DNA of 64,000 nucleotides, taken from NCBI GenBank assembly GCA_021413735.1, contig JAIOPV010000043.1, positions 5,431 through 69,430 on the forward strand, given 5' to 3'. Below are positions 19,127 through 28,020 of this stretch, piece after piece; within the stretch, counting starts at the first letter, position 1, and each line of letters begins with the position of its first letter. This stretch comes from Planctomycetota bacterium. Its GTDB lineage: Bacteria > Planctomycetota > Planctomycetia > Gemmatales > Gemmataceae. Below the pieces are notes generated by a model. The model saw only the letters and a program-made list of their open reading frames with translations, had not been told where the DNA came from and did no database searches. The position numbers were made by a program, and so were the translations under genes.

Positions 19127-21217
19127 TCACTTCTTGTCCTTCTTCGGTTCCACTTTCTTGGGCTCATCCTTCTTGGGTTCCGTGATGTCGATCATCAGCG
19201 GCGGCGGCGTCAGAGCGTAATCTTTGCCGCCGATCTTCGTCGTCGCGCGAAACACGAACGGCGTTGGGCCAACAATCGTGGCCGGGGTCACCGTCAGTCC
19301 GAGTTCGGTCTTCGTCGTACCCTTCGCGATTGGCTTCGCAGCGGCAGGCGTCACGTTCGGTGCGACGAACAGCGGCGCGATCGCGATGTCGCCGTCGGCA
19401 CCTTCCCCGCGAACGACCTCGAACACCACTTTGCCGGCCTTGCCCTTCTCGATGCTCGCAGGTTCGGCCGTCATCTTCACGGTAAACGGTGCCTTCTCGA
19501 CCACAGCAACAGCACAACCACTCAACATCTCGGCTGGCGGGTTCGGCAATCCGCCGAGCGTCGCCTTCACTGTGTCCACGAGCGTTCCGACCCGCACAAC
19601 CGTTTGCCCATTGACCGTCACCTGCCCCTGAACGCGGAACGCATACGCACCCGGCTTTGTGCCGTCCTTGACCATCAGCGGAACGAACGCGACGGTCTGC
19701 CCTGCTGGAAGCATGGTCTTGCCACTCAGAGCCGCGTCGCCAACGATGCTCAGTTCCACCGGACCCGCATAACCATTCAGCCGATTGACCGTGGCCGCGA
19801 TTGCAGTTCCGCCGCCGACCGGTGCTTCGCCACGGTCGAAGGCCAACGCAATGTTGAAGTCGGCAGTGACCGGGCTCACCGCGAGATGGTAAACCTCATT
19901 CGGCCCGGAGAGGAAGTTCAGTTGCTCGCAGGCAATGATGTATTCGCCATCGGTCTCGGGGGTGAATTCCGCCCGAGCGTTCGACTGCGTGGGATTGCTC
20001 CGAGCGACTTCCTTGCCTTTCGCGTCCTGCACGCGGATGAGCACTTCGCACGGCGAATTGATCTCGAACGTCATCGCCGAGGCAGCGTACTTCACGCCCT
20101 TCTTGCAGGTGACCGCGAAGTGATCGAGGTCGCCGGTTTTCTCGAACCGACCGGTGACGCCGCCGGGCACGGGCAGTTTGTTCGCCTTCGCGGGTTCGTC
20201 GTTCGGCTCTGCCTCCGCCAACTCCGGCGAGTCGCTCAACCGCACCGCGACAGGCCAACCGCCGATGCCACCGGTCTTCTTCGGCGAGACATACACGGCC
20301 GCGAGTGTGGGGTCTGCTGGTGCCTTCACGCTGACCGGGGCAATGTCGGCGCTGCCCGGTCCGGCGAACCCGATGTTCACCGTCTGTCCGCGTTGTGCTG
20401 CCACGGGGAACGCCGTCGTCACGCCTGGGAACTCGCCCATCCGCAAACGGTAGAAGTAGTCACCGCCGCCGCGGTAGGTCGTGTCACGAACTTCCACCAG
20501 GAACTCGCCGCCATCCTTGAAGGTGTGCGTCAGCCGACAATCAGACTGCAAGCCCGGGGTGTCGTCGGCATAGAGATCGACGAGTTCGCGTTTCGTCTTC
20601 GCATCGTGCAGCACCACGATTGGATCGAGTGGCGATCCGATTCGGCGTGCCACCACCTCGAACGTGACCGTCTGGCCGGGAGCAATCTTCACCTTGAAGA
20701 AGTCGCTCACTTCGGGGTCGGTGCGGCCCGCGACGACAGCAGGAATCGCAACAACCTGTGCGGTGTCCTTCGTGCGGTTCGTCTCCACTTCCGGGACGAG
20801 CGTGAGTTCGTCCACGATGAACGGCCGGAAGTTCGAGACGCCTTGTTTCGTGGCGACTCGTATCGTGTGCAGTCCGATGGGGCAATCCGCGGGCAGTTCG
20901 ACTTTCACGCGCAGTTTGGCGGGGTCGGTGCCATTCTTGTTGTCGGTGGGAATGCTGACCTTTCCGGGACCACTGAGCATCACCGCAACGGGGTCGTTCA
21001 GGTTCGTGCCGACGAGCGTGAGTTCGATTGTCTCGCCGACCTTCGCACCAAGGCTCACGGTTTGTGCGAGTGTCGGGGCTTGTGGGGCAGCGGCAATCAC
21101 AAGCGCTTTGGGTTGACTGACGGCAAGGCGGACGTCGCTGGAAAAGAATGCGATCGTGAACAGCCCGCTGGCGAATCCGGCGAATGCGATCATCCAAGCG
21201 GGACGGCGGCGAGACAT
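19127..21217 (-). CDS. Exported protein with PPC-type beta domains
   Basis: A 696-residue exported protein. An N-terminal hydrophobic segment (MIAFAGFASGLFTIAFF) anchors or exports it. Residues about 40-140 form an Ig/IPT-like domain (VSLGAKVGETIELTLVGTNL). About 145-280 and 350-450 look like pre-peptidase C-terminal (PPC) domains: E-x-N-D-x-x-x-A (EAEPNDEPAKANKLPVPGGV), D-x-D-x-F (DLDHFAVTCKKG), and GEFLVEVRDTTYRGGGDYFY. The tail is Lys/Glu/Pro-rich (EPKKVEPKKDKK). No protease domain is present. Such proteins are abundant in planctomycetes, probably for adhesion or polymer binding. Confidence 0.82.
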   Translation of the reverse strand: MSRRRPAWMIAFAGFASGLFTIAFFSSDVRLAVSQPKALVIAAAPQAPTLAQTVSLGAKVGETIELTLVGTNLNDPVAVMLSGPGKVSIPTDNKNGTDPAKLRVKVELPADCPIGLHTIRVATKQGVSNFRPFIVDELTLVPEVETNRTKDTAQVVAIPAVVAGRTDPEVSDFFKVKIAPGQTVTFEVVARRIGSPLDPIVVLHDAKTKRELVDLYADDTPGLQSDCRLTHTFKDGGEFLVEVRDTTYRGGGDYFYRLRMGEFPGVTTAFPVAAQRGQTVNIGFAGPGSADIAPVSVKAPADPTLAAVYVSPKKTGGIGGWPVAVRLSDSPELAEAEPNDEPAKANKLPVPGGVTGRFEKTGDLDHFAVTCKKGVKYAASAMTFEINSPCEVLIRVQDAKGKEVARSNPTQSNARAEFTPETDGEYIIACEQLNFLSGPNEVYHLAVSPVTADFNIALAFDRGEAPVGGGTAIAATVNRLNGYAGPVELSIVGDAALSGKTMLPAGQTVAFVPLMVKDGTKPGAYAFRVQGQVTVNGQTVVRVGTLVDTVKATLGGLPNPPAEMLSGCAVAVVEKAPFTVKMTAEPASIEKGKAGKVVFEVVRGEGADGDIAIAPLFVAPNVTPAAAKPIAKGTTKTELGLTVTPATIVGPTPFVFRATTKIGGKDYALTPPPLMIDITEPKKDEPKKVEPKKDKK

Positions 21218-21302
21218 GCGAAACCTCGTGGATGGGAATCAGGCGGTGGGATGATTGCGATGATACCCGCAGATGCTCCCCACGGCGAGAGGTAAGCAAA
21301 AC

Positions 21303-21505
21303 CGAGCCACAGATGAACACAGATGAAACACAGATCAGACGAAGAGAAATGAGCCGCACGATGAAAAACACGATCAAGACACGATCCAGCCAGAATGCTG
21401 TGTTGAAATTCAATCTTCTGGTTTGATCGTGATTTCATCGTCTTTGATCGTGCGGCAATTTGCTTCTGTCTGATCTGTGTTTCATCTGTGTTCATCTGTG
21501 GCTCG
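21303..21505. repeat. Extragenic inverted repeat with 38-bp perfect arms
   Basis: The arm 21303-21340 (CGAGCCACAGATGAACACAG...) is matched exactly by its reverse complement at 21468-21505. The 127-base spacer holds a second nested pair: GCCGCACGAT near 21353-21362 with ATCGTGCGGC near 21446-21455. It fills most of the space between two divergent genes. No open reading frame or transposase is inside. The 21218-21535 gap holds otherwise only the candidate -10 box at 21524. Confidence 0.9.
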
Positions 21506-21523
21506 TTTTTACTCCCTGCCCGC

Positions 21524-21529
21524 TATAAT
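21524..21529 (+). promoter_or_regulatory. Candidate -10 box TATAAT, possibly leaderless start
   Basis: A consensus TATAAT ends six bases before ATG 21536, so a transcript would begin at or beside the start codon. There is no ribosome binding site. The -35 position would fall at the edge of the palindrome arm (about 21501-21506, no match to TTGACA). Confidence 0.4.
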
Positions 21530-21535
21530 TGCCGC

Positions 21536-23092
21536 ATGTCGCAGAACACGCCCCCCGATGTCCCGTCCCTCGTTCGCCTCGGGCACGCTTACACCCGACG
21601 TGGCGAATACGCACGAGCTGCGTCAGCGTTCACGGGCGCCATCGACCTCGACCCCACCGACGCCGATCTGCACTTCTTCCGCGCGAACGCATACGCTGCG
21701 GCCGGAAAGCACGCAGACGCCGTCGCCGACTTCACACGAGCGATCGACCTGCGCCCCGATTACTCTGCCGCTTTCCACAATCGCGCGACGGCTCTTGTGG
21801 ATGCTGGCGAACTCGAAGCGGCCATCCCCGATTTCACGCGGGCAATGGAACTCACTCCGGACGATCCAGACCCGCTCAATGGTCGCGCTGCTGTTTACAG
21901 CCGACAAAAGAACTACGAAGCGGCATATGCCGATTACGAAGCCGCGATCAAACTCGCGCCCGACACGTTCCGGTCGTACTTCAACCGGGCGAATGCTTAC
22001 TCGGCGCAGGGTCGGCACGAAGAAGCGGTTGCCGATTACACGGAAGCACTGCGAATCAACCCGCGTCACGCACGGGCCTACACCTACCGCGGGTTGTCGC
22101 TGGAGGCGCTCGGGCGAAACGACGAGGCCATCGCCGATCTCTCAACGGCACTGAGGCTCACGCCAACCTCCGTCGATGCGTTCTGGTACCGGGCACGGCT
22201 CTGGGCCGACATCGGCGAGCACGAGAAGGCCGTCGCCGACTTCACCTGGGTCTTGAAGCTCGACCCCAAACACGTCGGTGCGTTGAATCTTCGTGGGGTT
22301 GCGCTCGCCGAATTGAAACGGCACGACAAGGCGATTGCAGACTTCACGGCAGCGATTCGAATCGACCCGACGGATTCCGCTCCGGTGTTCAATCGCGGGC
22401 TGTCGCACATCCGCACCAAGAATCTGCAAGCGGCGATCACCGACTTCTCGGAAGCGATCCTTATCAACCCCGATGACCCGTCGGGGTTCATCCAACGCGG
22501 GTATGCATACCACGAACTGCTTGACTCAGAACGCGCCATCGCGGACTTCACAGAGGCGATTCGGTTGAAGCCCGAGAGCGGGCGACCGTATTTCGCGCGA
22601 TCGTTGGCACATCGGCGGGCGGGCAACTGGCCCGCCGCCCTTGCGGATGCATCTTCAGCGATTGAGAAGAACCCGAAATCGGACGCGGCGTTCAACCTTC
22701 GTGCGGCGATCCATTACCGTCTCGGGGACTTCCAAGCGGCTCTCGCGGATCATCTGACAGCGCACGAACTCGATCCCGAAGATGTGGCGACGCTGAATCA
22801 TTTGGCCTGGCTGCGTGCGACGTGCCCGGTGGATGACGTTCGCGATGGACCTGCTGCGGTGCGAGACGCGAGCAAGGCGTGCGAACTGACCGAGCACAAG
22901 GCACCGGGTTATCTCGACACACTCGCCGCCGCACACGCCGAAGTGGGCGACTTTGCAGAAGCGATTCGCTGGCAGGAAAAGGCGATGGAGATGGTGTCGG
23001 CGGAGCACCGCGGCGACTACGAAACGCGGTTGGAGCTGTACAAGGCCGGGAAGCCATACCGCGACGTTATGGACAACCCAGCGACATCGTGA
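21536..23092 (+). CDS. TPR-repeat protein
   Basis: A 518-residue protein made almost wholly of about 13-14 consecutive tetratricopeptide repeats of 34 residues, many with the variant core ADFTRAIDLRPDYSAAFHNR (compare ADFTEAIRLKPESGRPYFAR and ADYTEALRINPRHARAYTYR). No signal peptide is present if ATG 21536 is used; the in-frame 21488 start would add residues encoded by the palindrome and is unlikely. It is a single gene with its own possible promoter. It is likely a protein-protein interaction scaffold; the partner is unknown. Confidence 0.9.
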   Translation: MSQNTPPDVPSLVRLGHAYTRRGEYARAASAFTGAIDLDPTDADLHFFRANAYAAAGKHADAVADFTRAIDLRPDYSAAFHNRATALVDAGELEAAIPDFTRAMELTPDDPDPLNGRAAVYSRQKNYEAAYADYEAAIKLAPDTFRSYFNRANAYSAQGRHEEAVADYTEALRINPRHARAYTYRGLSLEALGRNDEAIADLSTALRLTPTSVDAFWYRARLWADIGEHEKAVADFTWVLKLDPKHVGALNLRGVALAELKRHDKAIADFTAAIRIDPTDSAPVFNRGLSHIRTKNLQAAITDFSEAILINPDDPSGFIQRGYAYHELLDSERAIADFTEAIRLKPESGRPYFARSLAHRRAGNWPAALADASSAIEKNPKSDAAFNLRAAIHYRLGDFQAALADHLTAHELDPEDVATLNHLAWLRATCPVDDVRDGPAAVRDASKACELTEHKAPGYLDTLAAAHAEVGDFAEAIRWQEKAMEMVSAEHRGDYETRLELYKAGKPYRDVMDNPATS

Positions 23093-23838
23093 TGGTGGGC
23101 AGTGCTACGCCGCAAGCAGCAACGTGATTGCAAAAGTTACAAACTACCCCATCTTTTCAATCCGATTACAACTCGCGAATTCCCCTTGTCCGACTGCGTA
23201 TGATACGTCGCGAGCCGGCAGAACCGGACTAACCGGACTGACCGGCCCTCCTGCCAAGGAAGGCACTTCAAGGCGAAGAGTTCTCACCCAAGTTACGCAT
23301 CCATCCCGAACGATCATTGAAACTGACAGCATGAATGCTCTGTGCCGGCGGTCGGCTCAGGTGCTCGGCAAAGCGCCTGCAATTTTCCGGTCTCCGGAAG
23401 GTTGCTCGCACAGCGCCAAAGTACCCCAAACTACGCCGGAACACGCGACCTTGACTAACCGCCCATTTTCGCAGGTCTTGCAAAAGTCGGGCAGTCGGTC
23501 TGGTCGAAACAGTTAGTGTCGGAGCCGTCCCTTGCGGAACCGGGTGAAGTCACCCGAACCCCCTGGCTCGCCAACCTCTCCCGGCTGGTGAACCTCTCTG
23601 CAAAGGCAGCCCGCGCACGCCGGTTCAGGGCTTCGCGCTGAGGTTCCAAACCCCCAGAGCCGGTTCGCGGTCCACCACCGCGTTCCGACTTACCCCTCGC
23701 CCCGAGGATGCCTACGGGCAAACACGCCGCCCGCCACGGATGGCCGGCAGACATGCCGGACGGTTGGCCTGCCAACAGGTCGGCCAGCCAACGGAGACGG
23801 GGCGTGGGGTCGAGCGAGATCAAACGGAGTCACTCGCG
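23093..23838. other. Long leader/intergenic region before the HTH regulator
   Basis: These 746 bases contain no convincing gene. TATGAT at 23199-23204 could be a -10 box. The last 300 bases hold clear hairpins: CGGGTGA/TCACCCG near 23543-23558, CGCGGT-CCACC-ACCGCG near 23665-23681, GCCGGCA/TGCCGG near 23742-23757 and GTTGGC-CT-GCCAAC near 23762-23775. This suggests a structured 5' untranslated region, which is inference. Confidence 0.45.
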
Positions 23839-24414
23839 ATGAAAAAGGTGTTCACCACTGGTCAGGTGGCCAAGATTTGTAAGGTCGCCCCACGCACGGT
23901 ATCGAAATGGTTCGATTCCGGACGGCTCAAAGGCTACCGCATTCCTGGCTCACAGGACCGACGCATTCCCCGAGAACAACTCATCCGTTTCCTCAAGGAA
24001 CACGGCATGCCTCTCGGGGAGCTTGAGGAAGAAGAATGGCACAAGGTGCTGCTCATCGGCACTGAAAAGCTGTTCAACGACCGCCTGAAAGACATTCTGC
24101 CCGAGAATGACGACTTCAAGTTCGAGTACGCCAATAGCGGATTCGAAGCAGGCATTCTCGCAGGCAGTTTCCATCCGGACACGATCATCATTGATCTGAG
24201 TCTGGGGCGTGCCGAGTCCATTCAGATCACTGCGAACCTGCGGAAGGACGAGGCATACGCCACGACCCTTATCGTCGGGTTGGCGAGTGAGGACGAAGCT
24301 GCACCGGAACAGCTCGCACAGTACGGGTTCAACGACATCTTCAAGAAGCCGTTCGACCTGGCACTGCTCGGCGAGAAGATCAAGAGCATCGCGGAAGCCA
24401 AACGCGAAGACTAA
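23839..24414 (+). CDS. HTH DNA-binding protein with receiver-like domain
   Basis: A 191-residue cytoplasmic regulator. Residues about 5-55 (TTGQVAKICKVAPRTVSKWF, then DSGRLKGYRIPG and RRIPREQLIRFLKEHG) are an excisionase/MerR-like winged helix that reads a DNA site. Residues about 65-188 have the alpha/beta layout of a response-regulator receiver: IIIDLSLG with an Asp in the phosphoacceptor place and IFKKPFD with the conserved Lys. The acidic pair normally following beta-1 is replaced (LLIGTEKLF), so phosphorylation is doubtful. ATG 23839 is chosen because the HTH begins at once. An intrinsic terminator follows at 24432. Confidence 0.85.
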   Translation: MKKVFTTGQVAKICKVAPRTVSKWFDSGRLKGYRIPGSQDRRIPREQLIRFLKEHGMPLGELEEEEWHKVLLIGTEKLFNDRLKDILPENDDFKFEYANSGFEAGILAGSFHPDTIIIDLSLGRAESIQITANLRKDEAYATTLIVGLASEDEAAPEQLAQYGFNDIFKKPFDLALLGEKIKSIAEAKRED

Positions 24415-24431
24415 GCGATGCCCTCATGATG

Positions 24432-24479
24432 AACGAGGAAAGCCCTCAAACGCGGAAGCGTTTGGGGGCTTTCCTCGTT
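24432..24479. terminator. Bidirectional terminator between convergent genes
   Basis: AACGAGGAAAGCCCTCAAAC pairs with GTTTGGGGGCTTTCCTCGTT through a stem of about 22 bp with one mismatch and a GGAA loop. It sits 18 bases after the regulator stop and 25 before the convergent gene end. Confidence 0.85.
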
Positions 24480-24503
24480 GCTAGAGAATAAAGCGATCAT
24501 TCA

Positions 24504-25556
24504 TCAGGCGAATGGATTCTCGGGCGGTGGCCGCTTTCCGGATCGCCCGCCTCGATCGCCCTTGTCGCCCTTCTCAGGCGGCTTTTCTTCTCGACGTCGG
24601 GGCTTCGGCTCGTCCTCTTCGGCCTCCTCGCGCCTTCGACGGGGCTTCGGCTCGTCCTCTTCGTCATCGTCATTGCGACTCTTCCGACGGGGCTTCGGTT
24701 CGTCCTCCTCGTCGTCATCGCGTCGTGTCTTGCGTTGTCTTGGCTCCTCGTCCTCGTCGTCATCGTCATCACGGCTTCTCCGACGTTTCCTTGGTCGATC
24801 GTCCTCCTCGTCCTCGTCGTCGCGGTTGTCTTCGTCGTCCAGGTCATACAGTGGCTTCTTCTTCGCGGGCCCATTGGGAGTGATCGCCGCCGTGACAATG
24901 CCACCGAGACTGAACAACAACGCCAGGTAAAACGGGAACTGGTAGACCGTTTTGAACATGTCGTCTGGGTTGATCTTCGGACCGTCCTTTCCGCCCAGCC
25001 CCGGGCCCATCATGCCGCCACCGCCCGGTGGCCCCATCGGGCTTTCCTTGATCTTCTTCGCAACCGGGAACCCGATCACTGCTTGCCCCCCGGCGGTGAG
25101 AAGCGCGAGCGAGGAACACGCAATCAAAGCCATCTTGCGAGTGTTCCCGCCCTTCATCGCAAAGCCGACCGCTATGCCGCCGATGCACGCGAGCACGTAC
25201 AGAAACAGAAGCGGAGCAGCGGGGACGTCTTCTTTCGGGTCTTTCCCATCTTTTTTCCCCTTCAAGTCACCCATATCGCCCAGCCCTTGAGCAATGGCGA
25301 TTGTGTATCCACCCGTCGCGGCCTGGAGGCCAGACTGGGAGAGGAGCGGAACGTAATTCATCTTTGAAAAGTCGGGCGGTGCGGGTGGCGTCGCTTTCTT
25401 GCCCGGTTCGGGCATCGACATCTTCATCTCCGACTTCAGGTCTGGCATCGGGCACTGAATCTCGATCCACGGGAGAAAGAACAAAATGAGACAGATGATG
25501 AGTTGTCCCGGCGTCGCGAAACGCAGGGGACTCATTGCAGCATTGGCGGAGGCCAT
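24504..25556 (-). CDS. Membrane protein with long alternating-charge C-terminal tail
   Basis: A 350-residue protein of no family I recognise. Hydrophobic helices lie at about 17-33 (QLIICLILFFLPWIEI), 117-140 (LLFLYVLACIGGIAVGFAM), 146-167 and 215-240 (FYLALLFSLGGIVTAAI). A Gly/Met/Pro loop (GPPGGGGMMGPGLGG) separates the last two. From about residue 255 the tail has tandem units of acidic then basic clusters (DDDEEDEPKPRRKSRN and DDDEEDEPKPRRRREE), about 95 residues and likely disordered. Start 25556 (MASANAAMSPLRF) is chosen over 25604 because the extra residues are not conserved-looking. Divergent from aspS. Confidence 0.72.
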   Translation of the reverse strand: MASANAAMSPLRFATPGQLIICLILFFLPWIEIQCPMPDLKSEMKMSMPEPGKKATPPAPPDFSKMNYVPLLSQSGLQAATGGYTIAIAQGLGDMGDLKGKKDGKDPKEDVPAAPLLFLYVLACIGGIAVGFAMKGGNTRKMALIACSSLALLTAGGQAVIGFPVAKKIKESPMGPPGGGGMMGPGLGGKDGPKINPDDMFKTVYQFPFYLALLFSLGGIVTAAITPNGPAKKKPLYDLDDEDNRDDEDEEDDRPRKRRRSRDDDDDEDEEPRQRKTRRDDDEEDEPKPRRKSRNDDDEEDEPKPRRRREEAEEDEPKPRRREEKPPEKGDKGDRGGRSGKRPPPENPFA

Positions 25557-25694
25557 ACTCACACTCCGGGGGTTTCTCTGGCGCGGCACACGCCCGCCCA
25601 TCAAAGCCTATCCGCTGCCCGACGTGCGTCGAATGAATTTCTTCACTGTCGTGGAATCGACTCGGAAGCGAACCGACCGCCCAGCAACTCCGTC

Positions 25695-25702
25695 CGTATA
25701 CT
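25695..25702 (+). promoter_or_regulatory. Possible -10 box of aspS (CGTATACT)
   Basis: CCGTATACTGA lies 44 bases before the aspS ATG and matches the string upstream of the gene at 16702. A ribosome binding site GGGAG follows at 25734-25738. No clear -35 box. Confidence 0.35.
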
Positions 25703-25745
25703 GATCCTTTGCGCGTCCTTCGTGAAAGTAACTGGGAGAAACTCA

Positions 25746-27668
25746 ATGGCCGAGTGGCAGCGGACACACACCTGCGGAGCGCTCCGTGCGGAGCACATCG
25801 GACAGACCGTAACCCTGAATGGCTGGGTGCTCATCACCCGGAACTTCGGGGCTCAGGTGTTCGCCGATCTCCGCGACCGCTACGGCCTCACGCAGATCGT
25901 GTTCGAGTCGGATAATCCCGAACTCTTCAAAGAAGGCGATAAACTCGGCCGCGAATGGGTCATCTCCGTTACGGGACTCGTTCGTCAGCGCGTGGCCGGA
26001 GCGGAACGTGTTGACATCGCCACCGGCACCATCGAAGTCGAAGCAAAAACGCTTCGCGTCCTGAATGCGTGCCCGCCGCTGCCGTTCTCGGTCACGGAGT
26101 TCCCCGACGAGGAACTGCCGAACGAAGACCTTCGCCTTCAATACCGCTACCTCGACCTTCGCCGCCGCACGATTCAGCGAGTCCTCACGCAGCGCCACAA
26201 GGTCTGCAAGACCATCCGCGACTTCATGGACTCCAAGAACTTCCTCGAAATCGAGACGCCGCTACTCGGGAAGAGCACCCCGGAAGGTGCCCGCGACTAC
26301 CTCGTGCCGAGCCGTGTGTTCAACGGCGAGTTCTTCGCATTGCCGCAGTCGCCGCAGTTGTACAAGCAACTGCTCATGATCTCCGGCTACGACCGCTACT
26401 TCCAGATCGCACGCTGTCTCCGCGACGAAGACTTGCGAGCCGACCGGCAGCCGGAGTTCACGCAACTCGACGTGGAAATGTCGTTCGTCGAGCGCGAAGA
26501 CGTTCTCTCCGTGATGGAGGAACTCTCGGCTGACATCTTCGACAAGTGCCTCGGCGTGAAGATCCCGACGCCGTTCCCGCGGCTCTCGTATGCGGAAGCG
26601 ATGTCGAAGTACGGTTCCGACAAGCCCGACCTGCGTTACGGGCTCGAGATCGTGGACATCAGCGACATTGCTGCTGCGAGCGAAGCGCAATTTATGAAGG
26701 CCGCACTCGAACTGCCGGGCGGGGTCGCTCGCGCGATCAACGTGAAGGGCGGAGCGTCGATTCAGGACCCGAAGACGAAAGCGCCGCTATTCAGCAACAC
26801 GGCCCTCAAGCCGGGCGGCGAGTTGCCGAAGGTTGCCGAGACGTACAAGGCAAAAGGACTCGCCTGGATGAAGGCCGAGGGCGACAAGCTCACCGGCTCC
26901 ATCGAGAAGTTCTTCAGCGATGATCTGAAGGCGAAACTCAAGGAACGGCTCGGCGTTCAGCCCGGCGACTTGCTACTGTTCATCGCGGACAAGGAATTGG
27001 TCGTCTGCGATGCGCTCGGAGCGCTCCGCATCCATCTCGCGACGAAGATGAAGCTGTACCAGAACTGGTGGGAAGAAAAAGCAGCACACGACGAGACCGA
27101 GAAGAAGAAGGTCGACGCGGCCAAGAAGAAGAAGGAAGTATACGCTCCGGTGGCGTTTCAGCCGCGAGCCGACCACTTCAATTTCCTGTGGGTTCTCGAC
27201 TTCCCGATGTTCGGCTGGGATGAGGAAGAGAAGAAGTTCGCCGCGATGCACCATCCGTTCACGGCCCCGATGGACGAGGACTTGCCATACTTGGCACAGG
27301 ACGCGGAACTCGGCAAGGTGCGTGCGAAGGCTTACGACCTCGTGCTGAACGGCTACGAAGTCGGCGGCGGCAGCATCCGAATCCATCGTCAGGATGTGCA
27401 GAGTCGCGTGTTCCAGATTCTTGGCATGGAAGCTGACGACGCACAGGGTCGCTTTGGGTTCTTGCTCGACGCGCTGAAGAGCGGAGCACCGCCACACGGC
27501 GGCATCGCGCTGGGTCTCGACCGCTGGTGCATGATGCTCGCCGGCACGACGAACATTCGCGACGTGATCGCGTTCCCGAAGAATCAGAAAGCCCGCGACC
27601 TGATGACGGGTGCGCCAGCGACCGTCGATCCACGTCAACTCAAGGAACTGGGCGTGAAACTGAGCTGA
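25746..27668 (+). CDS. aspS: Aspartyl-tRNA synthetase
   Basis: Cytoplasmic class II synthetase charging tRNA-Asp (possibly tRNA-Asn too), 640 residues. The N-terminal OB fold (LNGWVLITRNFGAQVFADLR) reads the anticodon. The catalytic domain has FQIARCLRDEDLRADRQPEF (motif 2) and GGIALGLDRWCMML (motif 3); a bacterial GAD insertion (about 300-400) is present. The stretch at about 440-470 is an extra Lys/Glu-rich loop (HDETEKKKVDAAKKKKEVYA) just before FLWVLDFPMF, where most bacterial enzymes have only a few residues. ATG 25746 has GGGAG seven bases upstream. The frame open to 25503 is not synthetase-like. Confidence 0.97.
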   Translation: MAEWQRTHTCGALRAEHIGQTVTLNGWVLITRNFGAQVFADLRDRYGLTQIVFESDNPELFKEGDKLGREWVISVTGLVRQRVAGAERVDIATGTIEVEAKTLRVLNACPPLPFSVTEFPDEELPNEDLRLQYRYLDLRRRTIQRVLTQRHKVCKTIRDFMDSKNFLEIETPLLGKSTPEGARDYLVPSRVFNGEFFALPQSPQLYKQLLMISGYDRYFQIARCLRDEDLRADRQPEFTQLDVEMSFVEREDVLSVMEELSADIFDKCLGVKIPTPFPRLSYAEAMSKYGSDKPDLRYGLEIVDISDIAAASEAQFMKAALELPGGVARAINVKGGASIQDPKTKAPLFSNTALKPGGELPKVAETYKAKGLAWMKAEGDKLTGSIEKFFSDDLKAKLKERLGVQPGDLLLFIADKELVVCDALGALRIHLATKMKLYQNWWEEKAAHDETEKKKVDAAKKKKEVYAPVAFQPRADHFNFLWVLDFPMFGWDEEEKKFAAMHHPFTAPMDEDLPYLAQDAELGKVRAKAYDLVLNGYEVGGGSIRIHRQDVQSRVFQILGMEADDAQGRFGFLLDALKSGAPPHGGIALGLDRWCMMLAGTTNIRDVIAFPKNQKARDLMTGAPATVDPRQLKELGVKLS

Positions 27669-28020
27669 CCGCTCACTCACGGAGCGCGAATCAATCATTT
27701 CGGATTTTTTCGCGCAAGCCTCGCTTGGCCTTGCATTCACAGGCAGATCGGGAATCAAAGCAAGGATCCGCGACGGTTTCCGACTACCCGTACCAACTCT
27801 TCCCCGAGTTGACCCCCCCTGGACGTTCCAGGGGTTTTTTGTGCTTGTAGGGCCGGCTTGGCCGGCCACACCGAAGCGACCGACTCAGCCGACCCTGCAA
27901 AGCCTTTTCACTTCCTGATGGCGTTCCTGCCTGCGGAGACTCTGGTTTATCCGTCGCGGTCGGGGTATCCTGTCAACTGAGAGATTCTCTCCAAGCGTGC
28001 GACCCACCGGGTAAGCGCAG
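27669..28020. other. Intergenic region between aspS and the large kinase
   Basis: This 352-base stretch carries an intrinsic terminator (27816-27840) and a short inverted piece, GGCCGGCTTGGCCGGCC, at about 27851-27867. The last 100 bases should hold the kinase promoter. No small gene is evident. Confidence 0.5.
27816..27840 (+). terminator. Intrinsic terminator
   Basis: CCCCTGGA-CGT-TCCAGGGG followed by TTTTTT: an 8-bp perfect stem with a U-run, the clearest rho-independent terminator in the window. It lies about 150 bases after aspS, leaving a long 3' region. Confidence 0.9.

Noticed and set aside
27669-28020. Possible tRNA or small RNA after aspS
   Set aside because: I found no cloverleaf, TTCGA loop or conserved RNA motif, only a terminator.
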